Below, in pieces: positions 24,181 to 31,999 of a stretch of DNA of 43,047 nt; position 1 is the first letter of the stretch; each line of letters starts with the position of its first letter. The translations under genes and the position numbers were made by a program. The stretch comes from Pseudomonas asuensis (lineage in GTDB: Bacteria > Pseudomonadota > Gammaproteobacteria > Pseudomonadales > Pseudomonadaceae), in assembly GCF_014646755.1 (NCBI RefSeq), contig NZ_BMNW01000011.1:68804-111850 (forward strand). Reading direction: 5' to 3'. A model generated the notes under the pieces. That model saw nothing but the letters and a program-made list of their open reading frames with translations. It had not been told where the DNA came from and searched no databases.

Positions 24181-25415
24181 TCGGATTCAAGCGTAAACCG
24201 GTCAGTGCTGTTCTGTTCTTTGCCTCGATAGGATGCGCTCCTATGGCCTGGTCAAAGGATATCGTGTATGACCCAGCTGTCCATGAATCAACACAAGCGA
24301 CCGCTGCAGCGGTGGGTATTGTTGATGCATCTATCACTGCAATGAATGCTAGTGTCAGCACACTTCTTTATAACATTGGCACCGCGATTAACCAGACGGG
24401 TAATAAGGTTTCGAGTACTGTTGAAGCAGCATCTCGTGCAGAGCGTGAGTTCCAGGCAGCACAGGAGCAAAACCGACGTCTAGAAGATGCAAGGCAGCGC
24501 TATCAGCTGCCCGATAATATTTGCAGTGAGTCCAGTGCTGGTGGATCTTATCAAGTGGCTGCGGCTTCGGTTGGAGCCAAAGCAAAACTGCGACCAGGAG
24601 TGACGGGAAAGCTTTCAAACGCTAGCGTAGCTCAGGCTGTAAATTCACCTGCGCCTTCTCAAGAGGTTGATGCCGCTCGCTCAGCCAAAATACATGCTCA
24701 TTATTGTGATGCTGATGATTATGCAGCATACGGCGGAGCAAAAGCGTGCCCCTCTGTATCAGCCACAATGCCAGGTGCTGATAAGCGAGTGGACTCAGTG
24801 CTAAATGGTGCCGGAGTAGACGGCAAAGCCCCTGACCTTACGTTTTCACAAGAGCAAACAGATGCTGCTCTAATGTACACGCAGAATTCTGTCCGACGAT
24901 CCGTAGGGGCACAACTTGGTAAAGGAGAAGCAGATACTGTAGCTGGATCACAGTATGTGGGGCTCATGACCCAGCTTGCCTCCAACCTATCTGCTGCTGC
25001 CGATCCTCAAGAGCAGCGTATTGCTGACAGCATTGCCAATCCTGCTACTAAAGAGTTGATTGCGGAAGCAACAGCCTCCGGTTCTGCAGCTACTTACTTC
25101 AGTCAAGTGGCCTCTGAAGAGGCTAAATCCACAGGCATGATGTCGACTCGTGAATTTGAGGCCTTTGAAGTAGGTCGTCGTTACGCTAATACAGAATATC
25201 AGGCCGATCTCCAGGCTATGTCTGGAGACAATCTCCTTCGCGAACAGATCCGCGTCACTAGCATGAGCAATTGGCTCATGTTGGGTATTAAAAACGAGCT
25301 TCAGCGAGGAAATATCATTAATGGGCTTGCCCTTGGTAGTGCAACGAGACAGGAGTTCGAGCCCATTCTTGCAAAACTTTATCGAACCATTAGCGGTAGC
25401 CTAGGGGGACAGTAA
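24177..25415 (+). CDS. TraW-like exported transfer protein
   Basis: A 412-residue protein with an N-terminal export signal (residues about 9-24); FASIGC at 16-21 could be a lipobox, which would make it a lipoprotein as described for IncI TraW. The rest is Ala/Ser-rich and helical with scattered cysteines. It is coupled to traU upstream and to the next gene (TAATG) downstream. The assignment rests on order and overall character. Confidence 0.65.
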   Translation: MIGFKRKPVSAVLFFASIGCAPMAWSKDIVYDPAVHESTQATAAAVGIVDASITAMNASVSTLLYNIGTAINQTGNKVSSTVEAASRAEREFQAAQEQNRRLEDARQRYQLPDNICSESSAGGSYQVAAASVGAKAKLRPGVTGKLSNASVAQAVNSPAPSQEVDAARSAKIHAHYCDADDYAAYGGAKACPSVSATMPGADKRVDSVLNGAGVDGKAPDLTFSQEQTDAALMYTQNSVRRSVGAQLGKGEADTVAGSQYVGLMTQLASNLSAAADPQEQRIADSIANPATKELIAEATASGSAATYFSQVASEEAKSTGMMSTREFEAFEVGRRYANTEYQADLQAMSGDNLLREQIRVTSMSNWLMLGIKNELQRGNIINGLALGSATRQEFEPILAKLYRTISGSLGGQ

Positions 25416-26044
25416 TGGAGGAGATCAAAACCACTAGACTGCGTGTAGCAGGAAACATTGCCTGGAGGCTTTTAACACCAATCCCTGCCATGAAGCAGAC
25501 CATAGCGCTGCATAAAAAAGCATTGGAAGATCAGAAAAAAAACCTGGAGTCAATCAAAGAGCTTTCCAGCCGCGCTGCCGCCTTGGTTAAAGAGTCTAGG
25601 GATAATTCTACAGTTCAGGCAAATATAAATTTCGAGGAGGCAATGCAAAGAAGAAGTGCCAATGCCTTGAATATTGATGAACTTTATCTGTTCTTTTTAC
25701 GAAAGAAACGCGCAGCTATCTGTGCGGCTATTTTGTTTATTGCGTTCTCGTTAGTGTCAATCTCTACAAGCTTGGCGATTAGTGCTCCCGCCCTGGAGAG
25801 TTCAATCATCCGATTTACCCTTGACAACAAGGGGCTTGTATTTGGGATAGCCTCGATCCTAGTAAGCCAGCCTTTCTGTTTTATCCTAGCGATGAGTGCT
25901 GACTTGAGATTGTGGCAGCTTAAAACTCGGCGTCTTTCAAAGGCTGAAAATGGGGGATTTGAGGATTACAAAAAAGAAAATGCAGGCTGGTGGTGGAGCG
26001 TTATAAATCCTGAGATAGGGCATAAAAAAGGGAACATAACATGA
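25415..26044 (+). CDS. TraX-like membrane protein
   Basis: A 209-residue protein with a cytosolic helical N-terminal half and two membrane segments (about 103-128 and 143-168), the layout of IncI TraX. It starts on the last base of the previous stop codon and ends overlapping the dotA start (ATGA), so all three are translationally coupled. Confidence 0.65.
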   Translation: MEEIKTTRLRVAGNIAWRLLTPIPAMKQTIALHKKALEDQKKNLESIKELSSRAAALVKESRDNSTVQANINFEEAMQRRSANALNIDELYLFFLRKKRAAICAAILFIAFSLVSISTSLAISAPALESSIIRFTLDNKGLVFGIASILVSQPFCFILAMSADLRLWQLKTRRLSKAENGGFEDYKKENAGWWWSVINPEIGHKKGNIT

Positions 26045-28227
26045 AAATAAAATGGTCCCTTTTTGCCATTGCTTCGGCGTGTTTATATGCCATGCCAGCT
26101 TTGGCGGACTCTACCACTCTAGGCGAGATAAAAAGTGCTGCCGAAAGGTCTACAGACAAATCCCGCCAAGCATTAATCAGTATTTTCGGAAATGTCGTCA
26201 ATGATCCTTTGGCAACAGGTGGTAGCGGAGGGGGCGATACTATCCTTGCCAACATTTTTGCTGTTATCAATGGATCACTCCTCGTTGTAGGAGCTATGTT
26301 TGCCTGCTATATCATGTTTCGCAAGGTCACTCAGACGGCCCATGACGGTAATGTTTTTGATCGCGAAAAACATACATTATGGGGGCCTATTAAACTTGTA
26401 TGGGGACTTTGCACGTTAGTACCTACGGCCAATGGTTGGTCACTTTCTCAACTTCTCATGTTGTGGGCAGCCTCTGTTATGGGAGTGGGTACAGCCAATC
26501 TTGGTGTAGATGCATCTATTGAAGCCTTTAACAATGGCCAATCAATGGTTGTGCAGCCAGTTATGCCAAGTACCATCAAGTTGGCTCATAGTATTTATGA
26601 ACTGAACCTTTGTATGCATGGCATCAATGCTGGACTCGCTCAAGCAGAAGCGAATGGAGCATTAGTAACTCAAGATGGTTACATTCAACAAAATGCTACT
26701 AACAGTGGGTTTGCGCTACGTAATAAGAGTTTTGTATGTGGTGGGGCTGATGTTAATCCTTTACTGGAAATGCAGGCCGAGTCGACGAGTTTGTTTTCAG
26801 GCACTATTGACACCTCTACAATACGCCAAGCACACCTCAAAGCTATAAAACAGATGCAGACATCCCTTTCGGTTTCTGCCCAAGCTTTTGTTAATGGGGT
26901 GGTGCAGAGGAAGAATGGCGGAAACGTTACCTTACCTAATGCCGAAACGGCCATTCAGTCTGCTGCGCTGCAGTATGAAAATACTATTGTGGCTGCAGCT
27001 GCAACAAAGCAGGGGAACATAGCAGGACTTGCGGAAAAGCTGAGTACTTCCATCAAAGAGGCTGGATGGTGGACCCTAGGAGCTTGGTATCAGACATACG
27101 CCCAAGCCAATACAAAACTTTCTGATGCGGTAGCAGCGAGAGCTGCGGTGTATGGTATGTCATCCGAGGGTGATCCTGCCATGACAGCCATATATGGCAA
27201 TGTCATGGCAGCTTATAAATCTCAACAATCTACGTCTAACTTTACTCCAACGATTGGTACAGTTAGTACTGGAGATTACTCGAAAGGAGCTGCAGGGACT
27301 GATGCGAATAAAATCATCGGAAGCTTTTTCTCTGCACCAGGTCAGAGCATCGTCAATGGGCTGATTGATACCAATGCTGGAGGCGAGGGCAGAGGACAGC
27401 TCAATCCAATTATAAAAATGAAAAACCTCGGTGACTACACCATGGTCGCGGCTGAAACAGCTCTAGGTGCCTATGCAGCTGCTAAAGCGATTATTTATGT
27501 TAAAAATGGGGTAAGTATAGCCGGTGCATTTTCAAGTGTAGTCAATGCAGTGACATCAATAGGCGATGCCTTGCAAGGGGTGCTTGAGGCGATGTCACCA
27601 TTTGTAATCATGCTCATAGTTGCCCTTATCATTCTAGGTGGTACTTTGAGCACTTATGTACCGATGGTTCCGTTTATTATTTGGTTTGGAGCGGCAATCA
27701 ACTGGTTGATTGTTGTTGGCGAAGCCATTGTAGCAGCGCCGCTCTGGGCGTTTGCACACTTAGGCAGTGACGGCGACGGTATGGGGCCACGAACAGCACA
27801 TGGTTATATATTTATATTAAATGTGATGACGCGCCCTATACTTATGGTAGTTGGTTTCTTCCTTGGTGGAGCTGCAATTGTTGCAGGTGGGACGCTTCTT
27901 AATCAGCTATTTGGGATTGCACTTGCTAATGCCCAGTTTGACTCAATAACCGGAATGATAAGTATCATTTTCTTCCTCACCATTTACTTATCCATGTGTT
28001 TGAATCTGATACATTCCTGCTTCAACTTGATCTATATCGTGCCTGACCAGGTTATCAATTGGGTGGGCGGCCAAGCTTCTGCATCTTTGGGACGTGATGA
28101 CAACGATCGGATGCGTCATGCCATTCAGGTGTTTGGTCAGAAGCTGGACCATTTAACCCCCAGAGGCACGCCTAATCTCAATCGAAATAGGCAGCCAGGG
28201 GGAGGGAGTGGAAACGGGTTTTCTTGA
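26041..28227 (+). CDS. dotA: DotA/TraY-like polytopic membrane protein
   Basis: A 728-residue protein with a signal peptide (cleavage near PALADS, residue 22) and about six membrane segments in two groups: around 75-105 and 120-165, then 505-680 (including the SPFVIMLIVALIILGGTL segment). This matches DotA/TraY, an inner-membrane component needed for transfer and related to surface exclusion specificity in IncI plasmids. It is the last gene of the operon before a strong terminator. Confidence 0.88.
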   Translation: MKIKWSLFAIASACLYAMPALADSTTLGEIKSAAERSTDKSRQALISIFGNVVNDPLATGGSGGGDTILANIFAVINGSLLVVGAMFACYIMFRKVTQTAHDGNVFDREKHTLWGPIKLVWGLCTLVPTANGWSLSQLLMLWAASVMGVGTANLGVDASIEAFNNGQSMVVQPVMPSTIKLAHSIYELNLCMHGINAGLAQAEANGALVTQDGYIQQNATNSGFALRNKSFVCGGADVNPLLEMQAESTSLFSGTIDTSTIRQAHLKAIKQMQTSLSVSAQAFVNGVVQRKNGGNVTLPNAETAIQSAALQYENTIVAAAATKQGNIAGLAEKLSTSIKEAGWWTLGAWYQTYAQANTKLSDAVAARAAVYGMSSEGDPAMTAIYGNVMAAYKSQQSTSNFTPTIGTVSTGDYSKGAAGTDANKIIGSFFSAPGQSIVNGLIDTNAGGEGRGQLNPIIKMKNLGDYTMVAAETALGAYAAAKAIIYVKNGVSIAGAFSSVVNAVTSIGDALQGVLEAMSPFVIMLIVALIILGGTLSTYVPMVPFIIWFGAAINWLIVVGEAIVAAPLWAFAHLGSDGDGMGPRTAHGYIFILNVMTRPILMVVGFFLGGAAIVAGGTLLNQLFGIALANAQFDSITGMISIIFFLTIYLSMCLNLIHSCFNLIYIVPDQVINWVGGQASASLGRDDNDRMRHAIQVFGQKLDHLTPRGTPNLNRNRQPGGGSGNGFS

Positions 28228-28237
28228 CGAGGAAACA

Positions 28238-28266
28238 AAGGGCTGGCTAGATGCCAGCCCTTTTTT
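28238..28266 (+). terminator. Strong Rho-independent terminator of the transfer operon
   Basis: AAGGGCTGGC/GCCAGCCCTT stem with TAGAT loop followed by TTTT, 11 bases after dotA. Confidence 0.9.
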
Positions 28267-28311
28267 ATGCTAGAGGATAAAAGATATGCGTGCTAGAATA
28301 ATTATCTATTA

Positions 28312-28339
28312 ATTCCGTATGCTATATGCTATACGGAAT
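28312..28339 (+). promoter_or_regulatory. 9-10-9 dyad operator, copy 3 (perfect)
   Basis: Arms ATTCCGTAT and ATACGGAAT are perfect inverted repeats around ten bases, 25 bp before the next gene. It is the best version of the sites at 15126 and 18422. Confidence 0.7.
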
Positions 28340-28363
28340 ACAAAGACGGCTAGGAGGTCGTGA

Positions 28364-28870
28364 ATGAACCTAATCTGGTGGGTACTGAAAAGCTTTTATC
28401 TACTTGGCCTTTTTGCAGTAGTACCATTAGGCGGAATATTCATACTCAATTTTGGACGGCACCCAGAAGTAGGTAATCCGGTCATAGCTTTGAGCTTCCT
28501 ATATTTTATTTTTGGATATTTCTTGCTGAGGGTGATTCCAAAATGGATGGAGTCTCGCCTTATGGATAAAGCCAAAAGATTCAAATTGAGTGGTTTTAAG
28601 CCCGAAAAAGAGATAATTTCGCTCATCTACAACCGCTATTTAGGTTTCGACTCAAAGAGCCGCTCTGTTCTGTTTATCGACATCAACGATGGGACTGAAG
28701 TGATTGTACCCTTTGATAAGATCAAAGCATGGCAAGTGGACAATGATTGCAAAAAGGCTGTACTGATGAAACTCTTGACTCAGCTACCAAATATGCCAGT
28801 TATTGGGTTAAATATTAAAAGAAGCCAATTCTCTGAGTCTGAGGCATATCTATACTCGATCTTCAGTTGA
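28364..28870 (+). CDS. Two-segment membrane protein, 168 aa, co-regulated with transfer genes
   Basis: A 168-residue protein with two N-terminal membrane segments (about 10-30 and 41-59) and a soluble C-terminal part with a beta-rich pattern (SVLFIDINDGTEVIVPFDKI). AGGAGG precedes the ATG. No family is recognised. The perfect transfer-type operator in front suggests a conjugation-related role such as entry exclusion, but that is inferred from regulation. Confidence 0.65.
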   Translation: MNLIWWVLKSFYLLGLFAVVPLGGIFILNFGRHPEVGNPVIALSFLYFIFGYFLLRVIPKWMESRLMDKAKRFKLSGFKPEKEIISLIYNRYLGFDSKSRSVLFIDINDGTEVIVPFDKIKAWQVDNDCKKAVLMKLLTQLPNMPVIGLNIKRSQFSESEAYLYSIFS

Positions 28871-28895
28871 TCGATAAATATTGATGGAGTTTTAA

Positions 28896-29711
28896 ATGAA
28901 GCGAAACACTACTGTATTGGCCATGACGGTAGCACTAGCAATAGTTGGATGCGATGATCAAGATAGAGTAGTAGCATCACAGCAACAAAATACTAAAGCT
29001 AGTCAAGCTTCTCCACCATCCAGCTTACTAAGTAGTCCGAAGCCGAAACTAAGCCATACACCGCAGACTACTCAGAATGAAGTGACTGCCATACCAAATG
29101 CAAATGTCTCGGTTTCAAGTTATACAGATCTTAATCAAGAGCCCAATGGTATGGGTCTTACTTACTTAATCACTTCCCGCTCTCTTGAGCCTATATCAGA
29201 AGATGAGCTTCTGAATAGACTATCTCCCATTTACTATAATGAGTCTGATGTATTCAAGAAAAGAGAACTAGCTAGGTCTGAGCTACCAAAGATTGATGCT
29301 GTCATTAGAAAATATAAATTACAACAGTATTTCCAGATACCTATATCTACTTATGCCGAACAGCCTCTAACTCTGACGAATATTAGTCTTGGGGCTTATG
29401 ACTTTGGAACCAAGAGCTTTCCAATTATAAGTTATGGAAAGAACTGCTGGGGCGGCGTGATAAGAAACCAGCAAGGGGCAACAATGAGAATAATTGGCTC
29501 GGACTTACCGTGCAGTCTTCAAGTTGAAGATGAAGATCAAGCAAAGATGATCGAGTCAGCTAGGTCTGAGAATGCTTTACAGCTTACAGGAAAGCTCTAC
29601 ATATTCGTGCCAGAAGCTAAAGAGGGTACAGCCTTAGCAGTGCCCACTCATGTCCAGATCCATCTCAGCAACGCTCAAACGAATGCTCCTTTGGCTAGCT
29701 TGAAACTCTAG
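28896..29711 (+). CDS. Predicted lipoprotein, 271 aa
   Basis: The N-terminus is a lipoprotein signal peptide with lipobox AIVGC (Cys19). A Ser/Gln-rich linker (20-75) leads to a soluble domain with two cysteines (KNCWGG and DLPCSL) and RRL-like helices (KKRELARSELPKIDAVIRK). It may belong to a domain-of-unknown-function family seen beside type IVB loci; I am not sure of the name. It follows the 28364 gene by 25 bases and probably shares its promoter. Confidence 0.6.
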   Translation: MKRNTTVLAMTVALAIVGCDDQDRVVASQQQNTKASQASPPSSLLSSPKPKLSHTPQTTQNEVTAIPNANVSVSSYTDLNQEPNGMGLTYLITSRSLEPISEDELLNRLSPIYYNESDVFKKRELARSELPKIDAVIRKYKLQQYFQIPISTYAEQPLTLTNISLGAYDFGTKSFPIISYGKNCWGGVIRNQQGATMRIIGSDLPCSLQVEDEDQAKMIESARSENALQLTGKLYIFVPEAKEGTALAVPTHVQIHLSNAQTNAPLASLKL

Positions 29712-29807
29712 TTGACCCTTACCGGAGTTGCTTAACTGCGCTAAGCCAAACTCCAGCGGAGGCGTAAGATTTGAACATATATATAATTTCTTTCGTTACG
29801 GCGAGCC

Positions 29808-30146
29808 ATGACTATTGATAATGATCTTGATCACTGGTTGAAGACACTCAAAGATATCAAAGAGAAAAAAAGACCCAGACTTAACGGGAGCGAATATAAG
29901 GCATTGATTGAAGCAATAGAGGATTCCAGAGCTGAACCAGCCCTGAGGCAGATAGCTAAGCAGGTGATTAGGGATTTGGCTATACATCAAGGTGCTGCCA
30001 AGAATGCTTACTTGAGAGAAACCGAACTTGAGGAGAATTGGATGAGTAATGAAAGGCCAGGGATAGAAAATCCCAAATTGGCCTATATGAATACTCGCGA
30101 AACGAATGTAGGGAAGAAGAAATTAGTGCGTCATAGGCCTATGTAA
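29808..30146 (+). CDS. Charged helical protein, 112 aa
   Basis: A 112-residue, lysine- and glutamate-rich protein with no recognised domain and no membrane segment. Only a weak GGCGAG stands before the ATG. It faces the 30226 gene tail-to-tail across a pair of hairpins. Confidence 0.5.
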   Translation: MTIDNDLDHWLKTLKDIKEKKRPRLNGSEYKALIEAIEDSRAEPALRQIAKQVIRDLAIHQGAAKNAYLRETELEENWMSNERPGIENPKLAYMNTRETNVGKKKLVRHRPM

Positions 30147-30185
30147 CTGACCCTGAGTATTCGCCTATGTCTGATTTCTGAAAAA

Positions 30186-30221
30186 CTTTAGTTAAGCTAA
30201 AGAGGCCATAATCCAAGCCTC
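30186..30221. terminator. Bidirectional terminator region
   Basis: CTTTAG-N5-CTAAAG (30186-30202) overlaps a second hairpin AGAGGC/GCCTCT (30200-30221), between converging genes. The first dyad also resembles a KorA-type operator. Confidence 0.45.
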
Positions 30222-30225
30222 TAAC

Positions 30226-30468
30226 CTATCTGGCTCCGCTTTTTCTAGTAACAATATTTACAATTACAGGTTTAGTTTTATCATCCACAATTATCATTGC
30301 TTTTGCCTGATAATAATCTTCACTAAGCAATAATTTGCGAGATAATATTCTGTTTACTTCTGACTGAATTGATTGTATTGATCGATCTCCGCACGTAATA
30401 ACTAAACTATCGCCAGGAGCTAGATTGCATATGGCTTCAGACTTCTTGAATGGTGATATAAAATTCAT
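30226..30468 (-). CDS. Hypothetical protein, 80 aa
   Basis: An 80-residue basic protein of unknown family, alternating strand and helix; it starts after GGGAAGTG. It lies 38 bases after the 30507 gene and is probably cotranscribed with it. Confidence 0.5.
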   Translation of the reverse strand: MNFISPFKKSEAICNLAPGDSLVITCGDRSIQSIQSEVNRILSRKLLLSEDYYQAKAMIIVDDKTKPVIVNIVTRKSGAR

Positions 30469-30506
30469 ACACTTCCCGCTAATACTTTTATCTTAATATT
30501 GTCGTC

Positions 30507-30818
30507 TTAGGAAAAGTTATTCGATTCGACCCTTGCTGTTAGGCAAAGAAGTCTGTCAACTTGTGTTGAAACATCACTTAATGTTGTCCTTTCAATCGTG
30601 GCACCCACCTTTTCGAAAAGATCTATTACGACTGGCAGGAAGTGCTCGTCAGTTTCAGACAGGCGCAATATCCAGCATCTTTCTAAATCGTTCCAATTAC
30701 AGCCTGGGCCGGTAGCTACATGATTAAGACTGTTTATAGGAACCCCTAGAAGAAGGTTGATAGTCTTAGCAAACTCGTTAGCTTGAGTATGTATTTGAGA
30801 GTGGGTCCGATTGAGCAT
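30507..30818 (-). CDS. Hypothetical protein, 103 aa
   Basis: A 103-residue protein with no recognised domain. The start at 30818 follows TAGGAGTTTGAT. Its promoter region contains the third TTACGTAA cluster (30897-30930), which links it to the control of the 12272 and 12606 genes. Confidence 0.55.
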   Translation of the reverse strand: MLNRTHSQIHTQANEFAKTINLLLGVPINSLNHVATGPGCNWNDLERCWILRLSETDEHFLPVVIDLFEKVGATIERTTLSDVSTQVDRLLCLTARVESNNFS

Positions 30819-30896
30819 ATCAAACTCCTAGACGTTCCACGCCTGTCAGGTTGCTGACTTCTTGCACCACGATCAACGTCGTGCTCTAGTTGATAG

Positions 30897-30930
30897 TAAC
30901 GTAATTACGTAATTACGCAAGTACGTAAAG
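30897..30930. promoter_or_regulatory. TTACGTAA operator cluster C
   Basis: Four TACGTAA/TTACGCAA-type sites within 34 bp, between the divergent genes at 30818 (minus) and 31056 (plus). Same motif as clusters at 12556 and 12995. Confidence 0.55.
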
Positions 30931-31055
30931 GTTCTCTCAGCTCAATATTTTTCCCAAGCCTAGTGCTAGGATTATTTCTTGCCCTGCATGTCTAGATATT
31001 GAGTTTGGGAACAGCTTTTGCTCAGGCGCTTTCATTGCGAATGAAGAGGGATGTA

Positions 31056-31292
31056 ATGCGTTTAGTAATCATGATATTGAGTGCTCTAGTCGTATACTCC
31101 GCTTTAGCACGTGTTAATACCGGCGATGTATCAGCTCAAGCTAATATGAAAATCGTTAGTACTGTCTGTAAAAAGCTGCCTGATGGTACGTATGAGCCTA
31201 ACTGGGCAGGTCTGTGCCTTCGTATGGAACAAATGTCCCCCGCTGAAGCTTGTAAGTTTCTCCGCCACATCAAAATTGCAGGTTTCACTTGA
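31056..31292 (+). CDS. Small exported or membrane-anchored protein, 78 aa
   Basis: A 78-residue protein starting at ATG 31056, which GAAGAGGG supports. The first 18 residues are hydrophobic (MRLVIMILSALVVYSALA) and could be a signal peptide; the mature part has three cysteines. Function unknown. Downstream, 31293-31707 contains no gene, only a GCATGC dyad and a 12-bp-arm hairpin. Confidence 0.5.
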   Translation: MRLVIMILSALVVYSALARVNTGDVSAQANMKIVSTVCKKLPDGTYEPNWAGLCLRMEQMSPAEACKFLRHIKIAGFT

Positions 31293-31368
31293 GCCAAGCC
31301 AGGAGACTCTACCTGCATACTTAAGAACCGCAGTGAGCTTTAGAAGAAGACTGTTTCAGATTCAGCAA

Positions 31369-31384
31369 TTCCCGCATGCGTGAA
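31369..31384. repeat. Dispersed dyad TTCCCGCATGCGTGAA, copy 5
   Basis: Identical to the copies at 141, 623 and 2089 but about 26 kb away from them and with no R-block around it. Confidence 0.7.
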
Positions 31385-31462
31385 GAATAGGTGTGGTTCT
31401 AATTGTGGGAGAGCTTTGTCTACTAGAGCGTTTTTATAGATTCTATGTGCGTTCTGGCACGC

Positions 31463-31491
31463 ATGTACGAGGATACTTGATCCTCGTACAT
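31463..31491. terminator. Perfect 12-bp-arm hairpin in a gene-free stretch
   Basis: ATGTACGAGGAT/ATCCTCGTACAT with a 5-base loop. No U-run; may be a terminator or structural element. Confidence 0.4.
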
Positions 31492-31707
31492 AGTCCTTCG
31501 TTTACGTGCACTTTCTGCTCTCACAGATCGCGAGCGGCAATCATATTTGGAAAACTCCTGTTCTGGAGCTGGAAATTTGCATAGCGGCATTGCGAATCCA
31601 ACTCTTTAAGAGGCTGTTTTATTCATCCGGCAACTCTTTCCCCCATCGTTTTCAAAGCTGGAAGTAAAATATGCTGAATTGTCTAGTTGTTAAGGAGTGT
31701 GGTTTGA

Positions 31708-31902
31708 ATGACAGATACTAGGTTGTCGCCAGATGAGTTCAAGCGCATCTACAAAGCGAAGGGCTGGACAGGATTAACGTTGGCTGCTCGCTGGAACATA
31801 ACGCCACAATGGTTGAGTCGTCTGGGAAAAAACACTGCGAGGGAGATCATCTGGGATGATGCAGTGCGAGGTTTGGAGGATCTGAAGGGCTCTAAAAATT
31901 AA
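31708..31902 (+). CDS. Small HTH regulator upstream of the methyltransferase
   Basis: A 64-residue protein whose core (SPDEFKRIYKAKGWTGLTLA, then ARWNITPQWLSRL) is a helix-turn-helix like those of short Cro/XRE-type repressors. A paralogue lies on the other side of the methyltransferase (33827-34060). Three palindromic operators (31898-31976) lie between it and the methyltransferase, so it may control that gene like a controller protein. AAGGAG precedes the ATG at some distance. Confidence 0.65.
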   Translation: MTDTRLSPDEFKRIYKAKGWTGLTLAARWNITPQWLSRLGKNTAREIIWDDAVRGLEDLKGSKN

Positions 31903-31976
31903 ACTCCAGTTAAATATCTCTTGCAAAAATTTAACTACAGTTAAATAATTCTCTTGGAATTTAACCTCAGTTAAAT
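31898..31976 (+). promoter_or_regulatory. Three tandem TTTAACT-NN-AGTTAAA operators
   Basis: Sites at about 31898-31915, 31930-31946 and 31960-31976, 30-31 bp apart, i.e. about three helical turns. The middle one is a perfect dyad with a two-base centre. They directly precede the methyltransferase gene. Confidence 0.7.
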
Positions 31977-31999
31977 AATCGAGTGATGCAGGGGATCTT

